A stretch of 64,000 bases of DNA from Candidatus Acidiferrum typicum. Its GTDB lineage: Bacteria; Acidobacteriota; Terriglobia; Acidiferrales; UBA7541. Below, piece by piece: positions 34,952 to 44,839 of this stretch. The translations under genes and the position numbers were made by a program. The stretch covers positions 1 through 64,000 of the forward strand of contig JAOAPV010000005.1 of NCBI GenBank assembly GCA_025463055.1, given 5' to 3'. Under the pieces are notes generated by a model, which was not told the DNA's origin, did not search any database, and saw only the letters and a list, made by a program, of their open reading frames with translations. Within the stretch, counting starts at the first letter, position 1; every line of letters starts with the position of its first letter.

Positions 34952-35983
34952 TCAGCGTACTTCCCAGGTGTCGCCGGCATGCAAGATCTTGTTCAGGTCG
35001 CCTGGGCCACGCTTCGCGATCACGTCGTTGATTTGTTGATTCATTACATCCTCGTAGCGCGGTAGATCGTCCCAGGCGCGAAAAACGCCGATGGGTGTCG
35101 GAAAGCCGGGACGATGCTCCATGTGAGAAAGCAAGAATGCATATGACGGTCGCGGATGATGCGCGTCGTGGACGATGAGATCTGATTCGGTGACGCCGCT
35201 GCCGAGCGGAACGACCTCGATGTCGCCATCGGGTTTGCGGCGAATGCCTTTGTCGCGATTTTTGCCGAAAACCAGGGGCTTTCCGTGCTCAAGTTGTATT
35301 ACGTGTTCGCTGCGCGCATCGCGGTCAGTGAGTGAGAACCACGCACCGTCGTTGAAAATATTGCAGTTCTGCAAGATTTCGACGAACGCGGAGCCCTTAT
35401 GCACCGCCGCGTGCTTCAGCGTGTCTTTCAGATGACCCTGAAAAACGTCAACGGAACGCGCGACAAAGGTCGCTTCCGCACCGATGGCCAGAGACACCGG
35501 GTTGAATGGACGGTCCACCGAACCAAAGGGCGTCGATTTCGTCTTCTTATTGACTTCCGACGTCGGCGAATATTGGCCCTTGGTAAGGCCATAAATGCGA
35601 TTGTTGAAGAGCAAAACTTTGATTCCCACGTTGCGCCGCAGCATGTGAATGGTGTGATTGCCGCCGATAGAAAGCGCATCGCCGTCGCCCGTGGCCACCC
35701 AGACTTCTAAATCGGGCCGGATTGCCTTGATTCCCGTGGCGACCGCCGGCGCGCGGCCATGAATCGTGTGGAAGCCAAACGTGTTCATGTAATACGGAAA
35801 GCGGCTGGAGCATCCGATTCCGGAAACCACCACAAAATTTTCGCGCTTGATCCCCAGCTCTGGGAACACGGACTGCACTGCGGAGAGAATAGCGTAATCG
35901 CCGCAACCCGGACACCAGCGGACCTCTTGGTCGGTCTGAAAATCCTTTTTCGTTAGCGGCGGCGGCAGTGTTGCGGTACTCAT
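34952..35983 (-). CDS. korB: 2-oxoacid:ferredoxin oxidoreductase beta subunit
   Basis: The product has 343 residues. It has the beta-subunit thiamine-diphosphate motif set: RWCPGCGDYAILSAVQSVFP near the N-terminus, VVSGIGCSSRFPYYM, HGRAPAVATGIKA and the TPP-binding WVATGDGDALSIGGNH plus NNRIYGLTKGQYSPTS. Together with KorA it oxidatively decarboxylates 2-oxoglutarate (or another 2-oxoacid) to acyl-CoA and reduced ferredoxin. The ATG at 35983 follows GGGGAGA; korA lies 68 bases upstream on the same strand. Confidence 0.94.
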   Translation of the reverse strand: MSTATLPPPLTKKDFQTDQEVRWCPGCGDYAILSAVQSVFPELGIKRENFVVVSGIGCSSRFPYYMNTFGFHTIHGRAPAVATGIKAIRPDLEVWVATGDGDALSIGGNHTIHMLRRNVGIKVLLFNNRIYGLTKGQYSPTSEVNKKTKSTPFGSVDRPFNPVSLAIGAEATFVARSVDVFQGHLKDTLKHAAVHKGSAFVEILQNCNIFNDGAWFSLTDRDARSEHVIQLEHGKPLVFGKNRDKGIRRKPDGDIEVVPLGSGVTESDLIVHDAHHPRPSYAFLLSHMEHRPGFPTPIGVFRAWDDLPRYEDVMNQQINDVIAKRGPGDLNKILHAGDTWEVR

Positions 35984-36051
35984 TGCGATTTCTCCCCGGT
36001 TCGGCACAGCCTCAAGCCCGCAGGCCTGGGCTACAGCAGCTACGTGCTACG

Positions 36052-37923
36052 CTACGCGTCCACCATTTCCTCAATTTTTTGCTCGAGCTCAACTTGTTTG
36101 AAAGGACGACCCTGGATTTTATTCAGGCCCACGGCGTCCACCAGATATTTCGCCCGCAATACCCAAAGCAATTGGCCCATGTTCAGTTCTGGCACCAAAA
36201 CTTTTTTGTAGCGCTTGATGACCTCGCCCAAGTTCGAGGGCAGCGGGTTTAAGTGGCGCAGATGTACATGCCCCACCTTACGCCCCTCCGCCCGCTGCGC
36301 TTTCACCGCGGCGGTAATAGCGCCGTGCGTGGAGCCCCAGGCAATAATCAGCAAATCGCCTTCCGCGTCGCCGGTCGGCTCGATATCGGGAATGTCTTGC
36401 GCGATGGCCGCGACTTTTGCTGCGCGGATGCGCACCATTTTCTCGTGATTCAGCGGCTCATAGTTGATGTTGCCGCTGACGTCTTGCTTCTCAAGGCCGC
36501 CGATGCGGTGCTCCAGCCCCGGCGTTCCAGGAACTGCCCACGGACGCGCCAGAGTCTGCGGATCGCGCTTGTACGGCAGGTACCCACCGGTCGGCGAGTT
36601 TGGCTCGGTCGCAAAATGCACCGGAAACGCCGGGATGTCTGCTGCGTCGGGAATGCGCCAAGGTTCCGCGCCGTTGGCGAGGTAGCCGTCCGAAAGAAGA
36701 ATGACGGGCACCATGTATTTAATGGCCAGCCTGCTTGCCTCGAGGGCGGCCCAGAAGCAATCACTAGGTGTAGCGGCCGCCACAATCGGAATGGGCGCCT
36801 CCGAATTGCGCCCGAAAAGCGCTTGCAGCAAGTCGGCTTGCTCCGTCTTGGTAGGAAGTCCGGTCGACGGGCCGCCGCGCTGAATGTCGCAGACTACCAG
36901 CGGGATTTCCACAGCCACTGCCAAGCCCATCGCTTCTGTCTTCAGCGCCATGCCGGGTCCAGAGGTCGTGGTGATGGCCAGAGCGCCAGCGTAAGCCGCG
37001 CCGATGGCGGAAGTTATCGCGGCGATTTCGTCTTCCGCTTGGAACGTCATCACGCCAAAGTCTTTATATTGTGAAAGCTCGTGCAGGATGTCCGAAGCCG
37101 GCGTAATCGGGTAGCTTCCTTGAAAGAGCCGCAAGCCCGATTTTTGCGAAGCGGTGATAAAGCCCAGCGCCAGCGCTTGGTTTCCGCTTAGATTCCGGTA
37201 CACGCCGGGGGCGAGTTGCGCTGGGGGAATCTCGTAGCTGATCTGAAAGGCTTCCGTAGCCTCGCAGTAGGAGTAACCGGCCTTCATCGCAAGCTTATTG
37301 GCTTCGACCAAGAGCGGCTTGTTCTTGAACTTGTCTTCAATCCACCGCACCGTGGAATCCATCGAGCGGTTGTAAAGCCAGTAGCACATCCCCAGCGCGA
37401 AGAAGTTCTTGCAACGATCCATGGACTTGGCGTCCAGGCCCAGGTGCTCGAGAGCCACGCGCGTCAGGCGTTCCAACTCGACGGAAAAGAGCCGGAACTT
37501 GTCCAAGGAGTGGTCTTCCAGCGGGTTGGACGTCATCTGCGCCTTGCGCAGATCCGTTTCCTTGAAGCTGTCGGAGTTGACGATCAGGATGCCGTTTGCC
37601 TTCAAGTCGGCGACGTTTACCTTCAGTGCCGCCGGGTTCATGGCGATGAGAACGTCGACCGCGTCCCCGGGCGTGTACACGTCGTTAGAGGAAAAATGGA
37701 GCTGATAACCGCTCACCCCCGGCAAAGTGCCGGCGGGGGCGCGAATCTCGGCCGGAAAGTCTGGAAACGTGGCGATATCATTGCCATACAGCGCAACTGT
37801 GTTGGTGAACTGGCTACCAGTGATCTGCATGCCGTCGCCGGAGTCCCCGGCGAAGCGGATCACTGCCTGGTCGATCTTTTCTCGCCGGCTTTTGGTCAGC
37901 GGAGAATCAATAAGTGTGGACAT
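36052..37923 (-). CDS. korA: 2-oxoacid:ferredoxin oxidoreductase alpha subunit (gamma-alpha fusion)
   Basis: The product has 623 residues. The N-terminal gamma domain (about 18-200: IRFAGDSGDGMQITGSQF, FPDFPAEIRAPAGTLPGVSG) is fused to the alpha domain with GSYPITPASDILHELSQY, FQAEDEIAAITSAIGAAYAG, TTSGPGMALKTEAMGLAV and QRGGPSTGLPTKTEQ. The C-terminal part VPELNMGQLLWVLRAKY closes the domain. This is the two-subunit KorAB type of aerobic reverse-TCA or oxygen-tolerant 2-oxoglutarate oxidation. It is first in the korA-korB operon. No ferredoxin gene is adjacent. Confidence 0.94.
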   Translation of the reverse strand: MSTLIDSPLTKSRREKIDQAVIRFAGDSGDGMQITGSQFTNTVALYGNDIATFPDFPAEIRAPAGTLPGVSGYQLHFSSNDVYTPGDAVDVLIAMNPAALKVNVADLKANGILIVNSDSFKETDLRKAQMTSNPLEDHSLDKFRLFSVELERLTRVALEHLGLDAKSMDRCKNFFALGMCYWLYNRSMDSTVRWIEDKFKNKPLLVEANKLAMKAGYSYCEATEAFQISYEIPPAQLAPGVYRNLSGNQALALGFITASQKSGLRLFQGSYPITPASDILHELSQYKDFGVMTFQAEDEIAAITSAIGAAYAGALAITTTSGPGMALKTEAMGLAVAVEIPLVVCDIQRGGPSTGLPTKTEQADLLQALFGRNSEAPIPIVAAATPSDCFWAALEASRLAIKYMVPVILLSDGYLANGAEPWRIPDAADIPAFPVHFATEPNSPTGGYLPYKRDPQTLARPWAVPGTPGLEHRIGGLEKQDVSGNINYEPLNHEKMVRIRAAKVAAIAQDIPDIEPTGDAEGDLLIIAWGSTHGAITAAVKAQRAEGRKVGHVHLRHLNPLPSNLGEVIKRYKKVLVPELNMGQLLWVLRAKYLVDAVGLNKIQGRPFKQVELEQKIEEMVDA

Positions 37924-38236
37924 AAACTGCCTGACCCCAATTTAGAGAAATCCTCGACGATTCCCCCCGAGGAGCGCGGCTCAGTCAATAGGATGACGCG
38001 GTGCAAAGAACAGGATGGATGTTGCTTGCGCCCGCCGCGAGCCGGCACGGTAAGGATACCATACCGGCTCGCCCGAGGCGGGGAGAGAGTCCGCCGCGCG
38101 GGCAATGTGCTCTAGTGAAACAGACGTGTGCGGAGGCTTTGAGGTTGCATGAAATCTTTTTTTCGGCACGCCGCTCGTTCTCTGTTGGCGATGCCCGCGG
38201 AGCTTTGCACTTCCGGCATTAGCGCCAAGGAATTGC

Positions 38237-38266
38237 TTGACAGTTCGCTTTCTATTCGCCTAAGGT
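38237..38266 (+). promoter_or_regulatory. lexA promoter with an embedded LexA-box-like site
   Basis: TTGACA (38237-38242) and TAAGGT (38261-38266), 18 bases apart, form a good promoter 49 bases before the lexA start. Between them GTTC (38243-38246) and ATTC (38254-38257) are separated by seven bases, one mismatch from the GTTC-N7-GTTC LexA box known in Alphaproteobacteria. A repressor here would block RNA polymerase, which suggests autoregulation. The remainder of the 37924-38314 gap shows nothing else. Confidence 0.5.
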
Positions 38267-38314
38267 GGATCAATGGCCGCGGATTTTGCGGCAATGAAAT
38301 TGGAGGTTGCACCC

Positions 38315-38938
38315 ATGGCCCTGACCAAACGACAGAAAGAAGTGCTGGATTATTTGGTGGCGTTCGAGACCAAGCACGGATACGCGCCGAGCTTCGAGGA
38401 AATCGGCAAGGGCATGAAGCTAACCTCGCTGGCCACGGTGCACAAGCACATCACCACGCTGGAGAAAAAGGGATTTATTCGCCGCGGCTACAACCAGAGC
38501 CGCTCGATTGAAATTTTACAATTGCCAAAATCCGTAAAAGATCAGGTCATCGAGCGCAAGGTGCAGGAATTGCCGCTGGTCGGGCGCATCGCGGCCGGAC
38601 GCCCGCTGGAAGCGGTGGAAGAGCGCGAGACGCTTTCGCTCGGAGACTTCGCACGTGGTGGAAATTCCTTTGCGCTGAAAGTGAAGGGCACCTCGATGAT
38701 CGAAGACCACATCATGGACGGCGACTTCGTAGTGTGCGAGCAAACGCAGGTGGCTAATTCAGGAGAAATCGTCGTTGCTTTGATCAATGGAGAAGAGGCG
38801 ACGCTAAAAAGATTTTACCGCGAAGGCCCGGGGAAGATTCGTCTTCAGCCGGCGAATTCGGAAATGGCGCCGATCATCGTTCCCGCGAACGAAGTAAAGA
38901 TACAAGGCCGCGTGATCAGCGTCCTACGCAAGTACTGA
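38315..38938 (+). CDS. lexA: LexA repressor
   Basis: The product has 207 residues. The N-terminal winged helix (LTKRQKEVLDYLVAFETKHG, SFEEIGKGMKLTSLATVHKH) is followed by the S24 self-cleavage domain. The scissile Ala-Gly is A94-G95 in GRIAAGRP, the nucleophile is S127 in KGTSMIEDHIMDGD, and the base is K165 in EATLKRFYRE. LexA represses SOS genes and cleaves itself when RecA filaments form. The start at 38315 follows GGAGG by eight bases; the in-frame ATG at 38273 would add 14 residues before the usual MALTxRQ start. Confidence 0.97.
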   Translation: MALTKRQKEVLDYLVAFETKHGYAPSFEEIGKGMKLTSLATVHKHITTLEKKGFIRRGYNQSRSIEILQLPKSVKDQVIERKVQELPLVGRIAAGRPLEAVEERETLSLGDFARGGNSFALKVKGTSMIEDHIMDGDFVVCEQTQVANSGEIVVALINGEEATLKRFYREGPGKIRLQPANSEMAPIIVPANEVKIQGRVISVLRKY

Positions 38939-39148
38939 GCCAAGGCGAGATTCTGCGACTGGACGGCAAGCAGGACATTTTCTGTCACGGCGCCTGCTTC
39001 TACGTGCGTCCCTTTACGCGACCCGACACATCAAACTAGCAATGATTCCTCGGACGTGCGGTCGCGTTCCTGTGCAGTTCCAGTTCTAAATGCAGTTGCT
39101 CAACGCGAACTGACGCTTGACTTGCGAGGAATCACCGGAGGGGCGTAC

Positions 39149-40438
39149 TTGTTCTCAAAATTTTCTGCGCTGCTGGCCATTCTTGCGTGCATGGTGTTTT
39201 GGCCCGCGAGCACAGAGGCGTACTCGGTGCTCTCCCATGAAGCCATCATCGATTCGGCGTGGGACGCCAACATCAAGCCAATATTGCTGAGGCGCTTTCC
39301 GGACGCTACTCCGGAAGAACTGCGTGAGGCGCATGGCTACGCTTACGGCGGCGCCATTATTCAAGACATGGGCTACTACCCGCATGGCAGTAAATTCTTG
39401 AGCGACTTGGCACATTACGTCCGCAGCGGCGACTTCATCATCGCTTTGCTGCGCGATTCCAAAGATTTAAACGAATACGCCTTCGCTCTCGGTGCGATGG
39501 CCCACTATGCCGCGGATACGGACGGCCATAGGCTCGGAACAAACCGGGCGGTGCCCATTCTCTACCCTAAGCTGAGAAAAAAGCACGGCGACTTTGTCAC
39601 TTACGAAGATGATCCCTTGGCCCATGTGAAAACGGAATTTGGTTTTGACGTTCTCGAGGTTGCAAAAGAGCGCTACGCCCCGGAAAGCTATCACGACTTT
39701 ATCGGCTTTCAAGTTGCCGCTCCGCTGCTTGAGCAGGCTTTTCGCGAAACCTACGGGCTGGCTTTGACGGACGTGGTTAGCAATGAAGCGAAAGTGATTG
39801 GCTCCTACCGGCGCGACGTCAGCAAGCTTATCCCCAGGGCCACACGCGTCGCTTGGTCTCTTAAGGAAAAAGAGATCGAAAAGGATGTGCCCGGGATCAC
39901 CCGCAAGAAGTTTCTCTACAATCTGTCCCGCTCCAGCTACGAGCGCGAATGGGGCAAGGATTATCAGCCGCCCGGCGCCTGGGACAGGTTCCTCGCCTTT
40001 CTGTATCGGCTGCTGCCAAAAGTCGGGCCATTGCGCGTGCTCCAGCTCAAGACACCGACGCCGGAAACCGAGCGCATGTTCCAGGCCAGCTTCAATGCCA
40101 CGATGGACCGCTATCGCAAACTGCTGAAAGATGAGGGCGAGGGGCGCGTGAAGCTGCCGAACAATAACTTCGATGTCGGCGAGCCCACCCCTCCGGGCAA
40201 ATACCGGATGAACGATGATACCCACGCCAAGCTGCTCGATAAGCTGGCCGGGCAAGATTTCGCCGGTATGACGCCGGAGTTGCGTGCGGAGCTGTTGACC
40301 TTCTTCGGCGATCCCAATGCTCCCTACGCTACGAAGCGCAACCCAAAAGAGTGGAGCAGGGTCGAGGCCGAGTTGCAGCAGTTGAAATTGGCCACGCCGC
40401 AGCCCGTAACCGCCGAGGCTGTCCCGGGGTCCTTCTAG
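39149..40438 (+). CDS. Secreted zinc-dependent phospholipase C-like protein
   Basis: The product has about 429 residues from a TTG start that follows GGAGGGG by six bases. It opens a signal peptide (FSKFSALLAILACMVFWPA, cleavage near TEAYS). The mature chain begins YSVLSHEAIIDSAW, and contains PHGSKFLSDLAHYVRSGDF, YAFALGAMAHYAADTDGHRLG and HVKTEFGFDVLEV. The spaced His/Asp pattern is that of the zinc-dependent phospholipase C/S1-P1 nuclease fold. Substrate is unknown. An in-frame ATG at 39056 would add 31 residues before the signal and is less likely. Confidence 0.82.
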   Translation: MFSKFSALLAILACMVFWPASTEAYSVLSHEAIIDSAWDANIKPILLRRFPDATPEELREAHGYAYGGAIIQDMGYYPHGSKFLSDLAHYVRSGDFIIALLRDSKDLNEYAFALGAMAHYAADTDGHRLGTNRAVPILYPKLRKKHGDFVTYEDDPLAHVKTEFGFDVLEVAKERYAPESYHDFIGFQVAAPLLEQAFRETYGLALTDVVSNEAKVIGSYRRDVSKLIPRATRVAWSLKEKEIEKDVPGITRKKFLYNLSRSSYEREWGKDYQPPGAWDRFLAFLYRLLPKVGPLRVLQLKTPTPETERMFQASFNATMDRYRKLLKDEGEGRVKLPNNNFDVGEPTPPGKYRMNDDTHAKLLDKLAGQDFAGMTPELRAELLTFFGDPNAPYATKRNPKEWSRVEAELQQLKLATPQPVTAEAVPGSF

Positions 40439-40566
40439 GCGAATTCGCCGCTTAATAACTTTTATTTGCCTTCCGCATTGAAAAAACTCCTGCGGCATCG
40501 CGCCCCGCTCGTGCGAAAATGTAAAATTTCGCGCGGGCCTTGATTCGCTCCCGTGATGACCGCTTG

Positions 40567-43500
40567 ATGACAAAGACGAAAAACATCCAGAAACTGCTGG
40601 CTGCCAACCGCAGCGAAATCGCTATTCGCATTTTTCGCGCCGCCACTGAGCTCGGACTGCGTACGGTCGGCATCTACTCGCAGGAAGATCGCTTGGGCCT
40701 GCACCGCTTCAAGGCCGACGAAGCCTATCAAGTCGGCGCCGGCAAAGGTCCCGTGGAAGCCTATCTGGACATCACGGGAATCGTGGCCCTGGCAAAAGAG
40801 AAAAGCGTCGACGCGATTCATCCGGGATACGGATTTTTGTCGGAGAATCCCGCATTCGCGCGCGCGTGCGAAAAGGCTGGCATAATTTTTGTCGGTCCGA
40901 CGCCCGCGCTTCTCGAGTTGTTGGGAGATAAAACGGCTGCGCGAAGACTAGCCGCATCTGCGGGGGTGCCAGTCCTGCCGGGCACGGAAGAACCAGTGCA
41001 ATCGCCCGCCGAAGCGCAAAAAATCGCGCGCGAAATTGGTTACCCCGTGATCGTGAAAGCCGCTATGGGGGGCGGTGGGCGTGGTATGCGTGTGGTGCAG
41101 GATGCCGCGCAGCTTGATGCGAGGCTGGAAGAAGCACAGGGCGAGGCGCGCTCGGCTTTCGGCAATGCCTCCGTCTTCCTGGAAAAATACCTTCCGCGCG
41201 CGCGCCATATCGAAGTCCAGATCCTTGCCGATCATCACGGCAATTTGCTGCACCTTTGGGAACGCGATTGCTCTGTGCAGCGCCGCCACCAAAAAGTAGT
41301 GGAGGTCGCGCCAGCGGCAAGTCTCCCCACAAACATACGCGCAGAGCTGTGCGAAGCAGCGCTGCGAATCGCGCGTAAAGCCAATTATCGTAACGCCGGC
41401 ACCGTCGAGTTTCTCTACGACGTCGACGCCGGCAAGTGGTACTTCATCGAAGTGAACCCGCGCATTCAGGTTGAGCACACGGTTACGGAGATGGTCACCG
41501 GAATCGACTTGGTGCAGGCGCAAATTCGCGTCGCGCAGGACTGCAATCTGCATGACCCGCCACTGTCACTTCCAAAGCAGGAAAAGGTGCCGCTCTACGG
41601 CTCAGCGCTGCAATGCCGGGTCACCACCGAGGACCCCGAAAAGAATTTCGCGCCCGATTACGGAAAAATTTCCACGTACCGCTCTCCCGCGGGATTTGGT
41701 ATTCGCCTCGACGGCGGCACAGCGTACGCCGGCGCTCTGCTTGCCGCTTATTACGATTCGTTGCTGGTGAAAGTGACCGCTTGGGGCCTTAATCTTCCCG
41801 AAGCTTGCCAGCGCATGGATCGTGCCCTGCGCGAATTTCGCATCCGCGGCGTTAAGACCAACATTCCGTTTCTGGAAAATGTCGTAAACCATCCCCGGTT
41901 CCGTGCTGGCGAAGTCACCACTTCTTTTCTCGACGAGTCGCCAGAACTCTTTCGGATCACAAGCCGAGGCGATCGCGCTACCAAGCTGCTTTCTTATTTG
42001 GGCGACGTAATTCTCAACGGGAACCCCGAGGTCAAAGGAAAGAAAATTCCTGAAGCCTTCGAGCCAGCGGTCCTGCCAAGCGTGCCGGGAATCGAACCGC
42101 CCGCCGGCTCGCGGCAGTTACTGCAGAAGCTTGGACCGAAAAAGTTCGCGGCCTGGGCGCGCAAGGAAAAGCGTCTACTCATTACGGACACAACATTTCG
42201 CGACGCGCATCAGTCTTTGATGGCTACGCGCGTGCGCACTCACGATCTTCTGGACACAGCGAGTGCCGTAGCGCAACGCATTCCGAATCTTTTCAGCGTC
42301 GAAATGTGGGGCGGCGCTACCTTTGACACTGCCCTGCGTTTTTTACATGAAGACCCGTGGCAGCGCCTACGCGAGCTGCGCAAGCGCATCCCCAACATTT
42401 GCTTCCAAATGCTGCTCAGAGGCGCAAATGCCGTCGGTTATGCGTCCTATCCCGACAACGTCATCCAAGAATTCGTGCGTGAAGCCTACGCGCAGGGCAT
42501 CGATATCTTCCGCATTTTCGATTCGCTCAACTCCATCGAAAATATGCGTGTGGCAATTGATGCCGTGCTCGAGACCGGCGGCGTCTGCGAACCGGCCATT
42601 TGCTACACCGGAGACATTCTCGATGCGAGCCGCCCAAAATATTCGCTCAAGTATTACGTCGGCATGGCCAAGCAACTCGAGAAACTCGGCGCGCACTTTC
42701 TCGCCATCAAAGACATGGCCGGACTGTGCAAGCCGTACGCTGCCTTCCAGCTCGTGCGCGCCCTTCGCGAAGAACTCGCCATCCCAATTCACTTTCACAC
42801 CCACGACACCAGCGGCCTGAACGCAGCCTCTGTGCTAAAGGCGGCGGACGCAGGCGTTGATGTCGCCGATGGCGCGGTCGCCTCGATGAGCGGCGGCACG
42901 AGCCAGCCCAATCTCAACTCCATCGTCGAATCTCTGCGCCACACTCCTCGCGACACGCAGCTCGACATCGACGCGCTCAACGAGTGCTCTGACTATTGGG
43001 AAACAGTGCGAACCTACTATTTGCCTTTCGATTCCGCTCCCAAATCAGGTTCCGCGCGCCTCTATCAACATGAAATTCCAGGCGGGCAGTACACGAATTT
43101 GCGCGAACAAGCTGCCGCCATGGGCCTCGGTCACCGCTGGCGTGAAGTCGAAAAAATGTACGCCAACGTGAACCAGCTTTTCGGTGACATCGTCAAAGTT
43201 ACGCCCTCGAGCAAAGTTGTCGGAGACATGACGCTTTTTCTGATGGCGAAAGAAATGACCACCGAGGACTTGCTCAAACTGGACGAGCACCACGATCTCT
43301 CGCTTCCGAATTCCGTAGTCGAGATGTTCTCGGGCGTATTGGGTGTGCCTCCGGGCGGCTGGCCCAAGAAGCTGCAAAAAATCATCCTGCGCGGCGCATC
43401 CCCCCTCCGCGGCCTTCCAAGCGACAACCTGCCCGCGGCGAAATTGGATCACGAGCAGGAAGCTCTCGAGAAAAAAGTCGGCCACGCAATTCAGCGCGAC

Positions 43501-44025
43501 GACCTTCTCAGCTATCTGTTGTACCCGGATGTCTTTTTTAAATACGACAAATTCCGCCAAACATACTCGGACGTCAGCGTCCTCCCCACTCCTGCATTTT
43601 TTTACGGGCTGAAGTCCGGCGAGGAAATCACTATCGAGATCGAGCAAGGCAAAACGTTAATCGTAAAATTCCTCACCATTAGCGATCCGCACCCCGATGG
43701 CACGCGTACCCTTTTCTTCGAACTAAACGGCCAGCCACGCGAAGTCAACGTCCGCGACCGCGCCTTGCGCGTTGTCGAGCGCGCTCATCCCAAAGCCGAT
43801 CCCGCCGACGCCGGCCAAGTGCCCGCGCCAACGGCAGGCATAATCTCTGGGGTCGCCGTGCAGGCCAACCACGCGGTGGAACGCGGGGCAAAGTTGCTCA
43901 CGCTCGAAGCCATGAAAATGCAGTCCAATATCTACGCGCCGATTTCCGGTCGCGTCACGAAGCTTCTCGTCGCGCCCGGCCAGCACGTCGAAGCCAAAGA
44001 TCTATTGGTGATGATCGTTCCGTGA
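40567..44025 (+). CDS. pyc: Pyruvate carboxylase
   Basis: The product has 1152 residues, the normal length of single-chain pyruvate carboxylase. Order: biotin carboxylase (about 1-450: IQKLLAANRSEIAIRIFRAA, MGGGGRGMRVV, FIEVNPRIQVEHTVTEM), carboxyltransferase (about 530-1000: TDTTFRDAHQSLMATRVRTH, FSVEMWGGATFD, HTHDTSGLN) and the C-terminal biotin carrier with EAMKMQS near the end. It makes oxaloacetate from pyruvate and bicarbonate. The esterase that follows overlaps its stop by four bases. The ribosome site is weak. Confidence 0.97.
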   Translation: MTKTKNIQKLLAANRSEIAIRIFRAATELGLRTVGIYSQEDRLGLHRFKADEAYQVGAGKGPVEAYLDITGIVALAKEKSVDAIHPGYGFLSENPAFARACEKAGIIFVGPTPALLELLGDKTAARRLAASAGVPVLPGTEEPVQSPAEAQKIAREIGYPVIVKAAMGGGGRGMRVVQDAAQLDARLEEAQGEARSAFGNASVFLEKYLPRARHIEVQILADHHGNLLHLWERDCSVQRRHQKVVEVAPAASLPTNIRAELCEAALRIARKANYRNAGTVEFLYDVDAGKWYFIEVNPRIQVEHTVTEMVTGIDLVQAQIRVAQDCNLHDPPLSLPKQEKVPLYGSALQCRVTTEDPEKNFAPDYGKISTYRSPAGFGIRLDGGTAYAGALLAAYYDSLLVKVTAWGLNLPEACQRMDRALREFRIRGVKTNIPFLENVVNHPRFRAGEVTTSFLDESPELFRITSRGDRATKLLSYLGDVILNGNPEVKGKKIPEAFEPAVLPSVPGIEPPAGSRQLLQKLGPKKFAAWARKEKRLLITDTTFRDAHQSLMATRVRTHDLLDTASAVAQRIPNLFSVEMWGGATFDTALRFLHEDPWQRLRELRKRIPNICFQMLLRGANAVGYASYPDNVIQEFVREAYAQGIDIFRIFDSLNSIENMRVAIDAVLETGGVCEPAICYTGDILDASRPKYSLKYYVGMAKQLEKLGAHFLAIKDMAGLCKPYAAFQLVRALREELAIPIHFHTHDTSGLNAASVLKAADAGVDVADGAVASMSGGTSQPNLNSIVESLRHTPRDTQLDIDALNECSDYWETVRTYYLPFDSAPKSGSARLYQHEIPGGQYTNLREQAAAMGLGHRWREVEKMYANVNQLFGDIVKVTPSSKVVGDMTLFLMAKEMTTEDLLKLDEHHDLSLPNSVVEMFSGVLGVPPGGWPKKLQKIILRGASPLRGLPSDNLPAAKLDHEQEALEKKVGHAIQRDDLLSYLLYPDVFFKYDKFRQTYSDVSVLPTPAFFYGLKSGEEITIEIEQGKTLIVKFLTISDPHPDGTRTLFFELNGQPREVNVRDRALRVVERAHPKADPADAGQVPAPTAGIISGVAVQANHAVERGAKLLTLEAMKMQSNIYAPISGRVTKLLVAPGQHVEAKDLLVMIVP

Positions 44026-44807
44026 GCGCACCGGAGCTGCACAAACACGAACAATTTCACTCGCGCTTCCTTCGCAATCAGCGCGACTTCATTGTTTATC
44101 TTCCGCCCGGCTATCATGATCAGCCGCACCGCCGCTTCCCGGTTCTCTATATGCACGATGGCCAAAACCTGTTTGACGGCGCGACGTCCTTCGTTCCCGG
44201 CATGGACTGGCATGTGGGCCACACGGCCGACGATTTTATTCTCACTGGCGCCGTGCAGCCGATCATCATCGTCGGAATCTACAACGTCGGCAAAGTGCGC
44301 ATCCTTGAGTACACGCCCACCAAAGCGCCGCGCCTTGGGGGCGGCCGCGCTGATCGCTACGCAAAATTCCTCATGCAAGAAGTCATGCCGTTCGTTGAAC
44401 GGGAATACCGCGCACTTTCTGATCCCCGCGTCACAGGGATGGGTGGCTCGTCATTAGGCGGACTATTGTCGCTGTATCTCGGCCTCAAACATCCGCAAGC
44501 CTTTGGCCGTCTAGCCGCTCTGTCGCCCTCTCTATGGTGGAATCAGCGTGTCATTCATCGCTTCACCGCAGCCGCTCCTGTGGAGCCACGACCGCGCATT
44601 TGGCTCGACATCGGAACCAATGAAGGCCCGCGGATTGTTCAGGAGGTCGAGCAATTTCGCGATATCCTCCTGCAAAAAGGTTGGCAGCTCGGCAAAGATC
44701 TGTACTATCAGCGCGTCGAAGGCGCCGAGCACAACGAAGCCGCCTGGGCCCAGCGCGTCGGCCCATTTCTGCAATTCTTGTATCCCGCAGCAGAGTCCAC
44801 AGTATAA
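44022..44807 (+). CDS. Alpha/beta-hydrolase esterase (enterochelin-esterase-like)
   Basis: The product has 261 residues from a GTG start overlapping the pyc stop (GTGA). It shows the esterase D/Fes fold: RNQRDFIVYLPPGYHD, FPVLYMHDGQNLFDGATSF, the nucleophile elbow GMGGSSLGGLLSLYLGL, and the closing histidine in EGAEHNEAAW. Such enzymes cleave siderophore, feruloyl or phosphoglycolipid-type esters; there is no signal peptide, so it acts in the cytoplasm. Coupling to pyruvate carboxylase suggests shared expression, not shared function. Confidence 0.87.
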   Translation: MSAPELHKHEQFHSRFLRNQRDFIVYLPPGYHDQPHRRFPVLYMHDGQNLFDGATSFVPGMDWHVGHTADDFILTGAVQPIIIVGIYNVGKVRILEYTPTKAPRLGGGRADRYAKFLMQEVMPFVEREYRALSDPRVTGMGGSSLGGLLSLYLGLKHPQAFGRLAALSPSLWWNQRVIHRFTAAAPVEPRPRIWLDIGTNEGPRIVQEVEQFRDILLQKGWQLGKDLYYQRVEGAEHNEAAWAQRVGPFLQFLYPAAESTV

Positions 44808-44839
44808 TCCGCGATATTTTCGCGCTCGAGACATCCGGC

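Noticed and set aside
36253-37074. Long plus-strand frames antisense to korA
   Set aside because: They are shadows of the high-GC minus-strand gene.
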